Shown here in pieces: positions 49,791-59,457 of a DNA stretch of 64,000 nucleotides. Every line of letters starts with the position of its first letter. Position 1 is the stretch's first letter. Below the pieces are notes generated by a model. That model did not search any database. It saw only the letters and a list, made by a program, of their open reading frames with translations, and had not been told where the DNA came from. Source of the DNA: Hydrogenovibrio marinus (GTDB taxonomy: Bacteria; Pseudomonadota; Gammaproteobacteria; Thiomicrospirales; Thiomicrospiraceae); contig NZ_AP020335.1 in assembly GCF_013340845.1 (NCBI RefSeq), forward strand, positions 496,001-560,000, written 5' to 3'. The position numbers and the translations under genes are program-made.

Positions 49791-50909
49791 TTGCGAATAC
49801 TTGATAAGTATCTCTATAAAGAATTGTACGCAACCTTTTTTGCCGTATTTTTGGTGTTGTCGTTAATTACTTTCGGAACCGAAGCCACCAAGTTGTTGGC
49901 GGTAGCGGTCGATGGTGAAATCGCACCATCTGCAGTCCTACGCGCACTAATGTATAAAATGCCGCCTGCGTTGGAAGTAATTTTGCCACTCGTTGCGTTG
50001 TTATCGGTGATGCTGTCAATTGGCCGCCTGTATCAAGACCAGGAAATGGTGGTGCTGAACAGTTGCGGCATCTCGCCCGGTTATTTCCAGAAAAGGGTAT
50101 TTTGGTTTTTGTTGCCGCTTGCGCTAGTGACCGCATGGATTACCTTATATGTCACGCCTTGGAGCTTCAAGCACGAAAGACTCTTGATGCTAGAAACCCA
50201 GACGGCAACGCCGTTGGCGCTGCTGACTCCCGGAAAATTTAATGAATTGCCGAATGGTGAAGGTGTTTTTTATGCCAAATCCATTACCGACGACAAACAA
50301 TTACAGTCGGTTTGGGTGCGCTTGAATAACGAAGATCGTGATGTGTTGATGGTCGCGCCAAGAGGAAAGTTCGAATGGATAGAGGGCAAACTGGCGCTGG
50401 TGCTGTTCAATGGGCATAGCTATGAAGGCTTGGAGAATGGTGATAGCTTTACCGTTCGAGACTTTGCTCGTTTTGAAGGGTTTTTGCCGGAAATCCAAGG
50501 TGCCATGCCACAAAAACAGAAATATGAGGTTCCAACCGCTGAGCTTTGGTCGTCCACCTCGTTGGAGAACCAAGCGTTATTACAATGGCGTTTGGTGACA
50601 CCAATTTCGATTGTGGTTCTGGGACTGCTTGGCTTAAAGATGAGTAAAACGGCGCCGAGAGAAGGGCGTTTTTCCAAGGTGTTCTTGGCATTGGTGCTAT
50701 ATGTGGTGTTCAACCAGTTGTTGGTGACGACGCGTGATTCCATGGAGCATGGTGCTTTCCCTGTGATTATTGGTCTCTGGCCGATTCCTATTCTTTTCTT
50801 GGCGTTTGCCTTGTATCAAGGCAGTCTCAAGCCCAGTTGGTTTGAGTTTCCTTCATGGCATCACGTGCAAAATAAACTGACCCGCAAAGTAACGGCAAAG
50901 GGCGAATAG
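49791..50909 (+). CDS. lptF: LPS export permease LptF
   Basis: One of the two inner-membrane permeases that extract lipopolysaccharide and feed the Lpt bridge. The frame extends to a TTG at 49743, but TTG 49791 gives MRILDKYLYKELYATFFAVF, the usual LptF start. Three membrane segments, a periplasmic beta-jellyroll domain at about 130-260, and three more membrane segments fit the family. It is followed by lptG after 4 bases. The LptB ATPase gene is not in the window. Confidence 0.93.
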   Translation: MRILDKYLYKELYATFFAVFLVLSLITFGTEATKLLAVAVDGEIAPSAVLRALMYKMPPALEVILPLVALLSVMLSIGRLYQDQEMVVLNSCGISPGYFQKRVFWFLLPLALVTAWITLYVTPWSFKHERLLMLETQTATPLALLTPGKFNELPNGEGVFYAKSITDDKQLQSVWVRLNNEDRDVLMVAPRGKFEWIEGKLALVLFNGHSYEGLENGDSFTVRDFARFEGFLPEIQGAMPQKQKYEVPTAELWSSTSLENQALLQWRLVTPISIVVLGLLGLKMSKTAPREGRFSKVFLALVLYVVFNQLLVTTRDSMEHGAFPVIIGLWPIPILFLAFALYQGSLKPSWFEFPSWHHVQNKLTRKVTAKGE

Positions 50910-50913
50910 CGCA

Positions 50914-52038
50914 ATGAATCTTATTGAACGATATTTGGGACGTGTTTTGGTGAGCTACACCTTGATCGTATTGATGGTGTTGCTCATTATCCTCGGATTT
51001 TCCGAATTCATGATTCAGCTCGGAAAATTGGATGACCACTATACTTTAGCGATGGGGTCGCTCTATACATTATTGAAGCTTCCCGTTTACGGTTATGAGA
51101 TTTTCCCGGTCGCATTGTTGATTGGTACGCTGTTGGGGTTGGGAGGTTTGGCAAACCATGCCGAACTGACGATCCTACGTGTGACGGGTTGGTCGATTCG
51201 CCGCGTATTTTGGGGGGTGATGAAGTCCGCGTTGATTTTATGGTTTGTGATTGCGGTGATTGGAGAGACAGTCGCCCCGCATGCTGAAGCCTATGCAAAA
51301 AAAATGCGAAGTGAAGCGCTGAATAGGGACTTTTCCATCGGAAGCTCCGCAGATTTTTGGATGAAAGATGAGGATGTGTTTGTCCATGTCGGTAAGGTGA
51401 TTTCAGAGCGTCAATTCTTTAATGTCAGTCTTTACACCGTGAAAAATGATCGTTTGGAACAAAGGGTTTTTGCTAAAAAAGCAGAGTTTATTGCCAATAG
51501 CGAGCACCAATGGCGCTTAACGGGTGTGACGGAAACTTCACTGGGTTGGCAAAAAGAAACCTTGCCGGATTTACCGATTCTTCAAGGCAAAACCAGTTGG
51601 CAAAAATTGGATTATCAACAAAAGCACCTGAAGACGATGGAAGTGTCTTTGCCTGTGAATCCTGAGCTTTTGCAGAGTCTGCATGTTGATACCCGCTACA
51701 TGGGGATCATTGATCTATATCGTTATATCAACTTTCTGGAAAAGAATGATTTGGATGCCGAATCCTATCGTTTGGCGTTTTGGCGGAAGATTGCCATGCC
51801 GTTGGTGATTATCAGTATGGTGTCGCTGGTCTTCCCGCTGATTTTCGGATCTCAGCGTCAGGTCAGCATGGGGCAGAGGGTATTTGTCGGGATTCTGATT
51901 GGGATGTCTTTTCACTTGCTGAACCAAATCTTCGGTAACCTGAGTGTGGTTTACCATATCTCTTCGGTTTTGGGTGCTTTCTTACCCGCAGTGACTTTGT
52001 TTGTCATTTCGCTGTTCTTGATGAGACGGTTGCGGTAA
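50914..52038 (+). CDS. lptG: LPS export permease LptG
   Basis: The second permease of the LptBFG complex, 374 residues. It starts MNLIERYLGRVLVSYTLIVL with a typical first membrane helix. The coupling segment LTILRVTGWSIRRV interacts with LptB. A periplasmic jellyroll domain lies at about 125-260, and the closing region includes AFWRKIAMPLVIISMVSLVF. The gene is followed 18 bases later by a palindromic repeat. Confidence 0.94.
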   Translation: MNLIERYLGRVLVSYTLIVLMVLLIILGFSEFMIQLGKLDDHYTLAMGSLYTLLKLPVYGYEIFPVALLIGTLLGLGGLANHAELTILRVTGWSIRRVFWGVMKSALILWFVIAVIGETVAPHAEAYAKKMRSEALNRDFSIGSSADFWMKDEDVFVHVGKVISERQFFNVSLYTVKNDRLEQRVFAKKAEFIANSEHQWRLTGVTETSLGWQKETLPDLPILQGKTSWQKLDYQQKHLKTMEVSLPVNPELLQSLHVDTRYMGIIDLYRYINFLEKNDLDAESYRLAFWRKIAMPLVIISMVSLVFPLIFGSQRQVSMGQRVFVGILIGMSFHLLNQIFGNLSVVYHISSVLGAFLPAVTLFVISLFLMRRLR

Positions 52039-52056
52039 GGGAAGGTTTTCTTTAAG

Positions 52057-52097
52057 CCCCAACCTGGCAGAGATTAAACATCTACCAGGTTGTGGGC
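52057..52097. repeat. Imperfect palindromic repeat after lptG
   Basis: The arms CCCCAACCTGGCAGA (52057-52071) and ATCTACCAGGTTGTGGG (52080-52096) lie around an A-rich loop. The stem is shorter and has mismatches, so this copy is more decayed than the others. It lies between the convergent ends of lptG and a glycosyltransferase gene. Confidence 0.75.
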
Positions 52098-52101
52098 GGC
52101 A

Positions 52102-53316
52102 CTAATAGTCCAGCTGGATTTTAACTTGTTGGTAAACCGTATCGACAGTAATAGCATCCATGCACACAGGTTCGGTGCAAGGTGTTTTGCGATGGTTGGC
52201 GGCACTCACGCAAGGTGAACAGGCAAGACCCGCAAAGATTGGGGTGCTGTTGCCAAGAGAACCATACAGTTTAGGGGTTTCAGGCCCAAACAATACAAAA
52301 GTCTTTAGTGGTGTGATGGACGAAAAATGTCCTGGACCAGAGTCGTTCGTGACCATCAAGTTGGAGATGGTGTATAGAATCGGCATTTCCAACAGTTTAA
52401 GTTGACCTGCAAAGTTAATGCAATGTGGGTGTTTGACTTCTTTTCTCAGCTCTTCCGCTTCCGGTTGCTCGTTTGGCGCACCGGTAATCAATACCAAGAC
52501 ATCTGGGTAGTCATTTAAGATGCGCTGCATCAATTCGATGAAGTTCGCTTTTGGCCAACGGCGTTGTGGCAACAAGTCACTCGCGTTCGGGTTGATTAAA
52601 ACGATTCGATGTTTGTCTTGCTCATAATCCAAATGACAGTGTTTGATTTGTTTATGGATGCGCGCTTGTTCTGCTTCAGTAAAAGTGACTTGATCAAGCT
52701 TGGTATCTTCATCTGTAATAAGCACTTTAGCGAAAGGGACTTCTGCTGTTTTTGCTTCTAGCGCATAAATCAATGAGATGAAGTTTTTAGCGATATGGAT
52801 GTGAGGGTTGTAGCTTACCTTGTGGGTCAGCATTTCACCGCGATAAAGTCCTTCACCATGAAAATTGTGATAACCCACACGGTTGTTAGCACCACTGAAG
52901 CCGGTCAATAGTGCTGATACGCGAGAAAACAATTCAAGGTCAATGGCAGTATCGATTTTGTGTTTTCGGCACCAGAATAAATAGCGGATAGCGTCACGCA
53001 TCAGGGTGAAAAGATTGTCTTCGCAAAGGGTAAAAATGTTTTCTTGAGGAATGGTTTTCAGCAAATCCAAGCTAGGTTTGTTCTTTTTGAAGATGACAAA
53101 GAACAGATTGGCGTTGAAATGTTTTTGAGCACGCTTCATTGCCGGGTCGGCGATGATGGTGCTACCCATCTCTGACAGCTCGACAAATAGGATGTTTTTT
53201 GGCGTGACAGGCTTTTGTCTGGTAAGCCAGTGAATCAGCTTCAACCAATAAGTTGCTAAAAATGTGAGTGGAATTCCAACATGGTGATCCACTTTGCGCA
53301 TCATATCAACATTCAT
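52102..53316 (-). CDS. Glycosyltransferase family 9 protein
   Basis: A 404-residue cytosolic or peripheral glycosyltransferase of the ADP-heptose transferase type (GT9). The C-terminal Rossmann half has VLINPNASDLLPQRRWPK, followed by VTNDSGPGHFSSITPLKTFV, LFGPETPKLYG, and a Cys-rich segment CSPCVSAANHRKTPC found in several LPS-core transferases. The N-terminal acceptor half has KNILFVELSEMGS. It probably adds a sugar to lipopolysaccharide core. The exact sugar is not clear. It lies near lptFG and other envelope genes. Confidence 0.85.
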   Translation of the reverse strand: MNVDMMRKVDHHVGIPLTFLATYWLKLIHWLTRQKPVTPKNILFVELSEMGSTIIADPAMKRAQKHFNANLFFVIFKKNKPSLDLLKTIPQENIFTLCEDNLFTLMRDAIRYLFWCRKHKIDTAIDLELFSRVSALLTGFSGANNRVGYHNFHGEGLYRGEMLTHKVSYNPHIHIAKNFISLIYALEAKTAEVPFAKVLITDEDTKLDQVTFTEAEQARIHKQIKHCHLDYEQDKHRIVLINPNASDLLPQRRWPKANFIELMQRILNDYPDVLVLITGAPNEQPEAEELRKEVKHPHCINFAGQLKLLEMPILYTISNLMVTNDSGPGHFSSITPLKTFVLFGPETPKLYGSLGNSTPIFAGLACSPCVSAANHRKTPCTEPVCMDAITVDTVYQQVKIQLDY

Positions 53317-53371
53317 TTTCGCAAGAGCTCTCTAATTTCTTATGTGAAGCATTATATATGGCAAGAATGCG

Positions 53372-54292
53372 TTATAAAAACTTATGTTTACTTTTTAGGT
53401 AATAGTATAGCCCTGGTAAGGCACTCAAAATCAAAATGAAACCATAAAGCAGAGACATGGCCAGGACTTGGGTCTGGTCAACACCGATCAGTAGGAAAAG
53501 GGCAACCAAAGCACCTTCACGAACCCCCCAGCCCGCAAAAGAAATCGGTAGGATGGTCAGTAAGATAGCTGGCGGAATCAATACCAGATAAGTGACCAGC
53601 GGCTCATTGATGCCCACGCTGTGACCGATGCCGAAAATACAAACCATAGACAATAAATGCGTCAAAACCGACAACCCCATTTGCTGACTAATACGTTTCG
53701 GAGTCCTATAAATAAATCGGAAACGATTTGATAACTGATAAAACAAACGGGTGATTTTGTAGCGGTCGAACAAAGTCACTTTGCGAATCAATAATAGCAC
53801 CACTAAACCGACGATACCTAAGATCAATACAATGTTGATGCTCCAAAAAACCTCGTCTGGGAGTAGATTGTTTTCAATCAGGTTTGCCGCCAAGTTCAGC
53901 AATAACAAACCGACCAAACCGACAATACGGTCAATAAATACGCCGTAGAAAGCTTCTTTCACTAGGCCGCCGCTGGTAGAGACTTCTGCAATTCGGTAGG
54001 CATCCCCGCCGATACTGGTTGGTAATACTTGGTTGAACAGACTGCCTTTGAAGTAACTTCGGAAGTAGAAGGAAAACGGGTGATCAAATTTCAGCAACCC
54101 CATGATGAGAGACCAACGATATGCGGCAACACTCTGGCTAAGAATCTGCATGAAAAGCGCGGCGACTAGTAATCCGATATCGGCGGATAAGATGGTGCTA
54201 AGCACGCTGCTCATTTCAAACTTATAAAAGATAAACCCGATAATGGCGGCAGATAAAAGCAGTTTAATGATATTGCCCAAAAGTGTCTCCAA
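53372..54292 (-). CDS. UPF0104/LPG-synthase-like membrane protein
   Basis: A 306-residue membrane protein with about eight segments. It resembles the membrane (flippase-like) domain of lysylphosphatidylglycerol synthases: YFKGSLFNQVLPTSIGGDAY and GWGVREGALVALFLL are the signature regions. The catalytic aminoacyl-transfer domain is missing, as in the UPF0104 family. It lies in the same direction as the two flanking glycosyltransferase genes, so a role in lipid or glycan handling is plausible. Function unproven. Confidence 0.82.
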   Translation of the reverse strand: METLLGNIIKLLLSAAIIGFIFYKFEMSSVLSTILSADIGLLVAALFMQILSQSVAAYRWSLIMGLLKFDHPFSFYFRSYFKGSLFNQVLPTSIGGDAYRIAEVSTSGGLVKEAFYGVFIDRIVGLVGLLLLNLAANLIENNLLPDEVFWSINIVLILGIVGLVVLLLIRKVTLFDRYKITRLFYQLSNRFRFIYRTPKRISQQMGLSVLTHLLSMVCIFGIGHSVGINEPLVTYLVLIPPAILLTILPISFAGWGVREGALVALFLLIGVDQTQVLAMSLLYGFILILSALPGLYYYLKSKHKFL

Positions 54293-54400
54293 GCCGTTTT
54301 GGTGTTTTTGTGTGTGGATGTGAATAACAGTCGAGTATTATCGCAAAAATAGAGACCGGGTTGATAGAATTCCTCGCTAAAGTATTCTATTCATGCCTAT

Positions 54401-55951
54401 TTAGGGTTTTGGAGACTCTTGTCGAATAGCTTTTTGCACACTAGGTAGTTGCGCAGCCCAACCAGCATAAACCGGTTCCTGAAAGCCTTGGCAGTAGAAC
54501 AATCGATAGGTAACGATGATGTGATTATGCGCTTCTATCGGTAAGGTTTTTTCCAGCTGACAGGTTTTGAAGTGTCCTGATTCGTTTAGCTTCAGTGTTT
54601 TACTTTCGTAGTCAGGGACGATAACGATACCATCGCTATTTGCTTTCGGGTTGCCGAACCAGAGGTCAAATTGGTCGAAACGGTTGTCGGTGACATAAAC
54701 CGGCTGCGGGTAAGCATACCAGGCGATGCGGCTTGCTTGTGTCCAGTTAGCAGCGAAGAGTGGGGCGTTGCCATGTTGTTTTTGTAGTGCCTTGGCTTCT
54801 ATTATGGCGAGCTGCCACCCGTGCAAGTCGCGAACGGGATTGTCTTTAGATTTAAAAGGCATCCATGGGCTGTAAAGCTGTGTGTTGAGTAGGATTGCCA
54901 ATACTAGGCTGAGACCACTGAAAAAATAAACAAACCAACGCAGAAGCTTCGATGTCCAGTGTTGCCACGCCCAAAAAGCGACGGCGGGCGCGATAAATAA
55001 CCAAGCCAATTGGGTCCAATGCGGCAGACTCATTTCATAGCCGGAATTCATGGCAAACAGAAGGATTGTCGGTAGTGAAAAGGCGGCGAGCAGTTTATTC
55101 GAAGGTGAATGCGACAACCATGCAGTTAGCATCAGCCAAAGCCCCATTAAATAAAGTGTTGGGGTATATAGACCAAATTGTGCCAGCTGCGTGCTGATGA
55201 CCCTTGTCCAAGACCAATCCTGGTTGTGGGTACCATGGTGAATTTGATAGAGGAAAGAAATCCAGTCATGAGTGGCGTTCCAGTAAAGCACTGGGGTAAT
55301 CATGATGCCTGCTAAAACAACAGCAAGCCAAAGACCTTTGTCAGTTAACCAGTTCCAGCGGCGTTCCATCAGTACGACCAATATCAACGAGACCACCAAA
55401 ATGACAGAAGTATATTTTGAGAGTCCGGCAAACCCTATCCAGAAGCCGAGCCATAGCCAATATTTTAAAGTTGGAATGCGTTGTTCAGTTGCATCACGGA
55501 GGTTCAGCAGTTGCCAGACAACCATTAGGCTTGCAAACATCAACGGCGTGTCTGGCAGCATGGAGGTGGCAAGCAACTCAAACATAAAAGCCGAGTTGAC
55601 CAACATTAGCGCCCAGAACCCTACCCAACGGAAACTTGGGTATAAGCGACAGGCTAAGTGGTAGAGTACAAAGTTAGAGGCGGCGAAAAAGGTGATGGGG
55701 ATGATACGCAGCCCGAAATCGCTATGCGAAAAATGGGAGACAATTGCATTCAACCAGCCGACCATCGGCGGATGGTCGAAATAACTCCAATCCAGTTTCA
55801 GCCCATAAAGCGCATAGTGGGCTTCATCGACACTTAAGTTCACTCGACCAGCCAGAACCAAATGCCAAGCGGTCATCGCCACAATCAATAGCAATGCATA
55901 GCCGTATGCCGGGTTGTGATGGAGGTTGTGTCGGTAAAATGGATTTTGCAT
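54401..55951 (-). CDS. Family 39 glycosyltransferase (ArnT/PMT-like)
   Basis: A 516-residue integral membrane glycosyltransferase. About ten or more helices are seen. The catalytic acidic pair lies in LSVDEAHYALYGLKLDWSYF, with DHPPMVGWLNAI following. The family moves sugars from polyprenyl phosphate to lipids or proteins (ArnT, PMT, GT39/GT83). The C-terminal periplasmic domain is about 120 residues. Acceptor unknown; lipid A or an envelope glycan is likely from the neighbours. Confidence 0.85.
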   Translation of the reverse strand: MQNPFYRHNLHHNPAYGYALLLIVAMTAWHLVLAGRVNLSVDEAHYALYGLKLDWSYFDHPPMVGWLNAIVSHFSHSDFGLRIIPITFFAASNFVLYHLACRLYPSFRWVGFWALMLVNSAFMFELLATSMLPDTPLMFASLMVVWQLLNLRDATEQRIPTLKYWLWLGFWIGFAGLSKYTSVILVVSLILVVLMERRWNWLTDKGLWLAVVLAGIMITPVLYWNATHDWISFLYQIHHGTHNQDWSWTRVISTQLAQFGLYTPTLYLMGLWLMLTAWLSHSPSNKLLAAFSLPTILLFAMNSGYEMSLPHWTQLAWLFIAPAVAFWAWQHWTSKLLRWFVYFFSGLSLVLAILLNTQLYSPWMPFKSKDNPVRDLHGWQLAIIEAKALQKQHGNAPLFAANWTQASRIAWYAYPQPVYVTDNRFDQFDLWFGNPKANSDGIVIVPDYESKTLKLNESGHFKTCQLEKTLPIEAHNHIIVTYRLFYCQGFQEPVYAGWAAQLPSVQKAIRQESPKP

Positions 55952-55993
55952 GGGTTTGATTATGTTTGGTTGATAGCGTCTGCTAACAAGGTT

Positions 55994-56953
55994 TCATGTA
56001 TCGGCGTTTTCATATATTGGCGTCTTATAGGGCTCTCCAGCGATTTCTCGCACCAGTTTCGGCACAAGATACCCCGGTAATTCTTTGCGGAGCGTTTCGA
56101 AAATCTGCCAGGTTGGGGTTGTGTCCACTTCAAAGTGCGCGGCGCCCTCGACCCTATCCAGTAGATGACAATAATAAGGTAATACGCCTTGTGAAAAAAG
56201 CTTTTTGCTTAATCGCTTTAAAGTACCGGCAGAGTCATTGACGCCTTTTAACAGAACGCATTGGTTTAACAGTGTAACGCCTACATCGCGATAGAGCTGG
56301 AATGTTTGATGCGTTTCATCGCTCAGTTCGTTAGGGTGGTTGCAATGAACGACCAACACCTTGTTGAAACGTGAGGCATTGAGCACCGCCAGCCAATTTT
56401 TCATGTTCGCTCGATTTGGAGCGACTACGGGGGTGCGACTGTGGATGCGCAGGGTTTCCAAGTGCGGAATTTGTTCCAGTTGATGGAGCAAGTCTATCAG
56501 TCCGGCTTCAGATAACGTCAGTGGATCGCCGCCACTCAATATGATTTCGTGGATGGAAGAGTCGGTCGCTAAGAGCTCAAGCGCCTGTTGCCAATGACGT
56601 TTTTTCGCCTGTTCATAAGGAAAGTGTCGGCGAAAGCAGTAACGGCAGTGGATGTCGCACTGCGGGCTGGTAATCAGCAAGGCTCTACCTTCATATTTAT
56701 GCAACAGGCTTTCAGTTGGGTTGGCTTTTAAATCCCCCACCGGGTCTTGTGAAAAACCTACGGCGGTTTGCGCTTCTTCAATGCTAGGCAGTATTTGGCG
56801 GAGCAATGGATCGTCAAGATTGCCTTTTTCGATTTGCTGCGCGAAATGCATTGGTACTTTCAGTTTGAAATCGGAGTTGAGCGTTTTTCGTTGCAGGATT
56901 TCCAATGGAATGTCTATCTGGGCGGCAAGTTCGTCTAATCGTTGAATAATCAT
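55994..56953 (-). CDS. epmB: EF-P beta-lysylation protein EpmB (lysine 2,3-aminomutase-like)
   Basis: A radical-SAM enzyme that turns (S)-alpha-lysine to (R)-beta-lysine for EF-P. The 319-residue protein has the cluster motif CDIHCRYCFRRHFPY (CxxxCxxC), the SAM-binding SGGDPL, and the PLP-Lys region near YLVPKLVREIAGEPYK. It is divergent from efp and epmA. Its codons for PTWQIF (56100-56118) match the palindromic-repeat arm exactly, without changing the length relative to my recollection of E. coli EpmB. Confidence 0.93.
   Translation of the reverse strand: MIIQRLDELAAQIDIPLEILQRKTLNSDFKLKVPMHFAQQIEKGNLDDPLLRQILPSIEEAQTAVGFSQDPVGDLKANPTESLLHKYEGRALLITSPQCDIHCRYCFRRHFPYEQAKKRHWQQALELLATDSSIHEIILSGGDPLTLSEAGLIDLLHQLEQIPHLETLRIHSRTPVVAPNRANMKNWLAVLNASRFNKVLVVHCNHPNELSDETHQTFQLYRDVGVTLLNQCVLLKGVNDSAGTLKRLSKKLFSQGVLPYYCHLLDRVEGAAHFEVDTTPTWQIFETLRKELPGYLVPKLVREIAGEPYKTPIYENADT
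56100..56118 (+). repeat. Palindromic-repeat arm inside the epmB coding sequence
   Basis: AAAATCTGCCAGGTTGGGG is identical to the right arm at 30308-30326. On the epmB strand it encodes PTWQIF near the C-terminus. No partner arm is found within 100 bases. Confidence 0.8.
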
Positions 56954-57130
56954 GATGTTATGTGGCTAAGAAGATGTTTGGCATTATGTGAAAGTCAGCG
57001 ATTGCCCATTAGACGACGCATAAGTTAAAATATGCCGCTTATTTTAGAGGTTTTAGCGGTAAGCGCAAATCCAATCGGCGGCGCGGGTTTAAATCGCCTC
57101 ACAATATCATGACAATCAAATAGGTGAAAT

Positions 57131-57697
57131 ATGGCTAGTATTAGCACAAGTGAATTCAAAAACGGTTTGAAGTTTTTAATGGATGGTCAGCCTTGTACCA
57201 TTATTGACAATACAATCGTGCAGCCAGGTAAAGGCCAATCGTTCAACCGCGTAAAATACCGTAACTTGATTACCGGTAAAGTATTGGAAAACACTTTCAA
57301 GTCCGGCGAAAAGGTTGAAGGTGCTGATGTTATCGATACCGATTTGCAATACCTTTATAACGATGGTGAATTTTGGCATTTCATGGACCCTTCTTCATTT
57401 GAGCAATATCAAGCGGGCTCAGCAGCAGTCGCTGATATGGAAAAATGGTTGGTTGAGCAAGATACTTGCACAGTAACACTTTGGAATGGTGACCCGATCG
57501 CGGTTAAACCACCTAAGCAAGTTGTGTTGGAAGTGACTGATACCGATCCCGGTCTGAAAGGGGATACGGCGGGAACAGGTGGAAAACCTGCAACCTTGTC
57601 TACAGGGGCGGTTGTACAAGTTCCTTTGTTCATCACTATCGGTGAGAAAGTCATTTGTAATACCGAAACGGGCGAATACGTTTCTCGTGCGAAATAA
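57131..57697 (+). CDS. efp: Elongation factor P
   Basis: A translation factor that relieves ribosome stalling at polyproline. It has 188 residues in three beta-barrel domains: KOW-like N-terminal, OB, and C-terminal. The modified Lys lies in the loop [16 protein letters not shown] at about residue 34 and is expected to carry beta-lysine. The presence of both modification genes beside it fits this. The stop is directly followed by the epmA start codon. Confidence 0.97.
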   Translation: MASISTSEFKNGLKFLMDGQPCTIIDNTIVQPGKGQSFNRVKYRNLITGKVLENTFKSGEKVEGADVIDTDLQYLYNDGEFWHFMDPSSFEQYQAGSAAVADMEKWLVEQDTCTVTLWNGDPIAVKPPKQVVLEVTDTDPGLKGDTAGTGGKPATLSTGAVVQVPLFITIGEKVICNTETGEYVSRAK

Positions 57698-58663
57698 GTG
57701 ATTTCTCGCAAAATCGACATCTTGAAAAAACGCTCGGATGCTTTGCATAAGCTCCGGGCGTTTTTTTATGCGCGAAATGTCATCGAAGTGGATACCCCCA
57801 TTTTATCTCGTGCGGCAGTACCGGATGTACACTTGTCTTCATTGCAAACGAGCGTTGATTTGCCAAATGTCGGGCAACAACTAACCTATTATTTGCATAC
57901 TTCCCCTGAATACCCGATGAAGCGTTTGTTGTGTGAAGGTATAGGGGATATCTATTATCTCGGTAAGGTTTTCCGAAATGGGGACTTGAGCCCTCGGCAT
58001 CAACCGGAATTCACCATGATTGAATGGTATCGTTTAGATTATTGTTTGAAAGATATGATTGCAGAAACCTTTGCAGTCGCTCAACAGTTACTCGGCGAAG
58101 TGTCAACGGAAATCATGACCTACCAACAGGCATTTGAGCGCTTTGCGGGGATAGCAGATATTCACCATGCCTCTGCCGAAGTTTGTCTACAGTGCTTAAA
58201 GCAAAACAATGTTTCTGAAATTATCGGCGTTGATGCCGATGATAAACCGCTTTGGGAGCAGTTGGTGTTGACCGAAGTCATCGAACCGCAATTGGGGCAG
58301 GGTCAGTTGACTTGTCTGATGCATTTCCCGGCAAGGGATGCTTCATTAGCGCGCATTTCGCCAGATAATGATTTGACCGCGGAGCGTTTCGAGATTTTTT
58401 ACCAAGGTATGGAGCTGGCTAATGGTTACCATGAGCTGCAGGATGCCGATGCCTACCGTCAACGCTTTGAAGCGAATCAAGCCTTACGCCGCCAAAACGG
58501 TTTGGCTGAAGTGCCGGTTGATGAGGCCTTATTACACGCTTTATCCTCAATGGGGCTGCCGGACTGTTCCGGCGTGGCAATGGGTTTTGATCGTTTGTTT
58601 GCCTTGTCCCAAGGCAAGCAAAATTTGTCGGATGTGCTTGCTTTCGGCGCACTTGACGCTTGA
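57698..58663 (+). CDS. epmA: EF-P beta-lysine ligase EpmA
   Basis: A class II lysyl-tRNA-synthetase-like protein without the anticodon-binding domain that attaches beta-lysine to EF-P. It starts with GTG directly after the efp stop and has 321 residues, close to the E. coli length. Typical segments are LHTSPEYPMKRLL, FRNGDLSPRHQPEFTMIEWY (motif 2) and GVAMGFDRLFAL (motif 3). EpmC, the hydroxylase, is not seen in the window. Confidence 0.95.
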   Translation: MISRKIDILKKRSDALHKLRAFFYARNVIEVDTPILSRAAVPDVHLSSLQTSVDLPNVGQQLTYYLHTSPEYPMKRLLCEGIGDIYYLGKVFRNGDLSPRHQPEFTMIEWYRLDYCLKDMIAETFAVAQQLLGEVSTEIMTYQQAFERFAGIADIHHASAEVCLQCLKQNNVSEIIGVDADDKPLWEQLVLTEVIEPQLGQGQLTCLMHFPARDASLARISPDNDLTAERFEIFYQGMELANGYHELQDADAYRQRFEANQALRRQNGLAEVPVDEALLHALSSMGLPDCSGVAMGFDRLFALSQGKQNLSDVLAFGALDA

Positions 58664-58804
58664 TGTATAAAGACTCTTTTTCAGAGTTTATCCAGTCTTT
58701 TTCAGTCTAAACGGTCGATAATGGCATCGAAGATAGAGGACTTGACAGCCAAGGTATAATAAATAAACCTTATCGTAAATAGATTCAATGTGGAGTTAAA
58801 AAGT

Positions 58805-59446
58805 ATGTCAGATTTGTCAATGGTTCAACGTTCGGTGATGACCCTGTTTTCAGACCCAAAAGGCCCAAGCTCTCACCGCGTGCGCTTAATGGCAAAAGAA
58901 AAGGATATCCCGATGGATATCGTTGAAGTGAACCTTGAAGAAGGCATGCCGGAAGACTTGATGGAACTCAATCCTTATGGAACGCTACCGACTTTGGTTG
59001 ACCGTGAGTTGGTACTTTACGATCCACAAGTCATTATCGAATATTTGGATGAGCGTTTCCCACACCCACCATTGATGTCTGTTGACCCGATTTCTAAAGC
59101 CCGTTCACGTCAAATGCTTCGTCAAATCGAAGTTGAGTGGTATCCATTGGTAGAAACCATTCAAAGTAGCCAAGACGAGAAAGAAGTCAAAGCGGCACGC
59201 CGAAACCTGCAGGAAAGGTTAATTCAAATGATTCCTGTTTTCGAGCATCAGCCATTTTTCTTAAATGAAGAATATTCTTTGGTGGATATCAGCTTGGCAG
59301 TGTTGATGTGGCGTTTACCTTACCTAGGTATTGAGCTACCTAAGTCAGCGAAACCGATTACGGATTACGCTAATAAAGTCTTGTCTCGAGAAGTCTTTAT
59401 GGAATCTTTGTCCGACGATGAGTTGGATATGAGAGACGTGGTTTAA
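58805..59446 (+). CDS. sspA: Stringent starvation protein A
   Basis: A glutathione-transferase-fold protein that binds RNA polymerase during starvation and acid stress. ATG 58805 follows a TGGAG site; a GTG at 58790 is possible but less likely. The thioredoxin-like half (SVMTLFSDPKGPSSHRVRLM) lacks the usual GST catalytic residue. The helical half includes ALMWRLPYLGIELP-like sequence. sspA is followed by sspB after 11 bases, as in most gammaproteobacteria. Confidence 0.95.
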   Translation: MSDLSMVQRSVMTLFSDPKGPSSHRVRLMAKEKDIPMDIVEVNLEEGMPEDLMELNPYGTLPTLVDRELVLYDPQVIIEYLDERFPHPPLMSVDPISKARSRQMLRQIEVEWYPLVETIQSSQDEKEVKAARRNLQERLIQMIPVFEHQPFFLNEEYSLVDISLAVLMWRLPYLGIELPKSAKPITDYANKVLSREVFMESLSDDELDMRDVV

Positions 59447-59457
59447 GCGAGTGTCGG

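Noticed and set aside
53372-54292. Full lysylphosphatidylglycerol synthase
   Set aside because: Only the membrane domain is present; the catalytic aminoacyl-transfer domain is missing.
58742-58760. TTGACA and TATAAT upstream of sspA as a sigma-70 promoter
   Set aside because: The two hexamers are only 7 bases apart, too close to work together; TATAAT alone may still be a -10 element.
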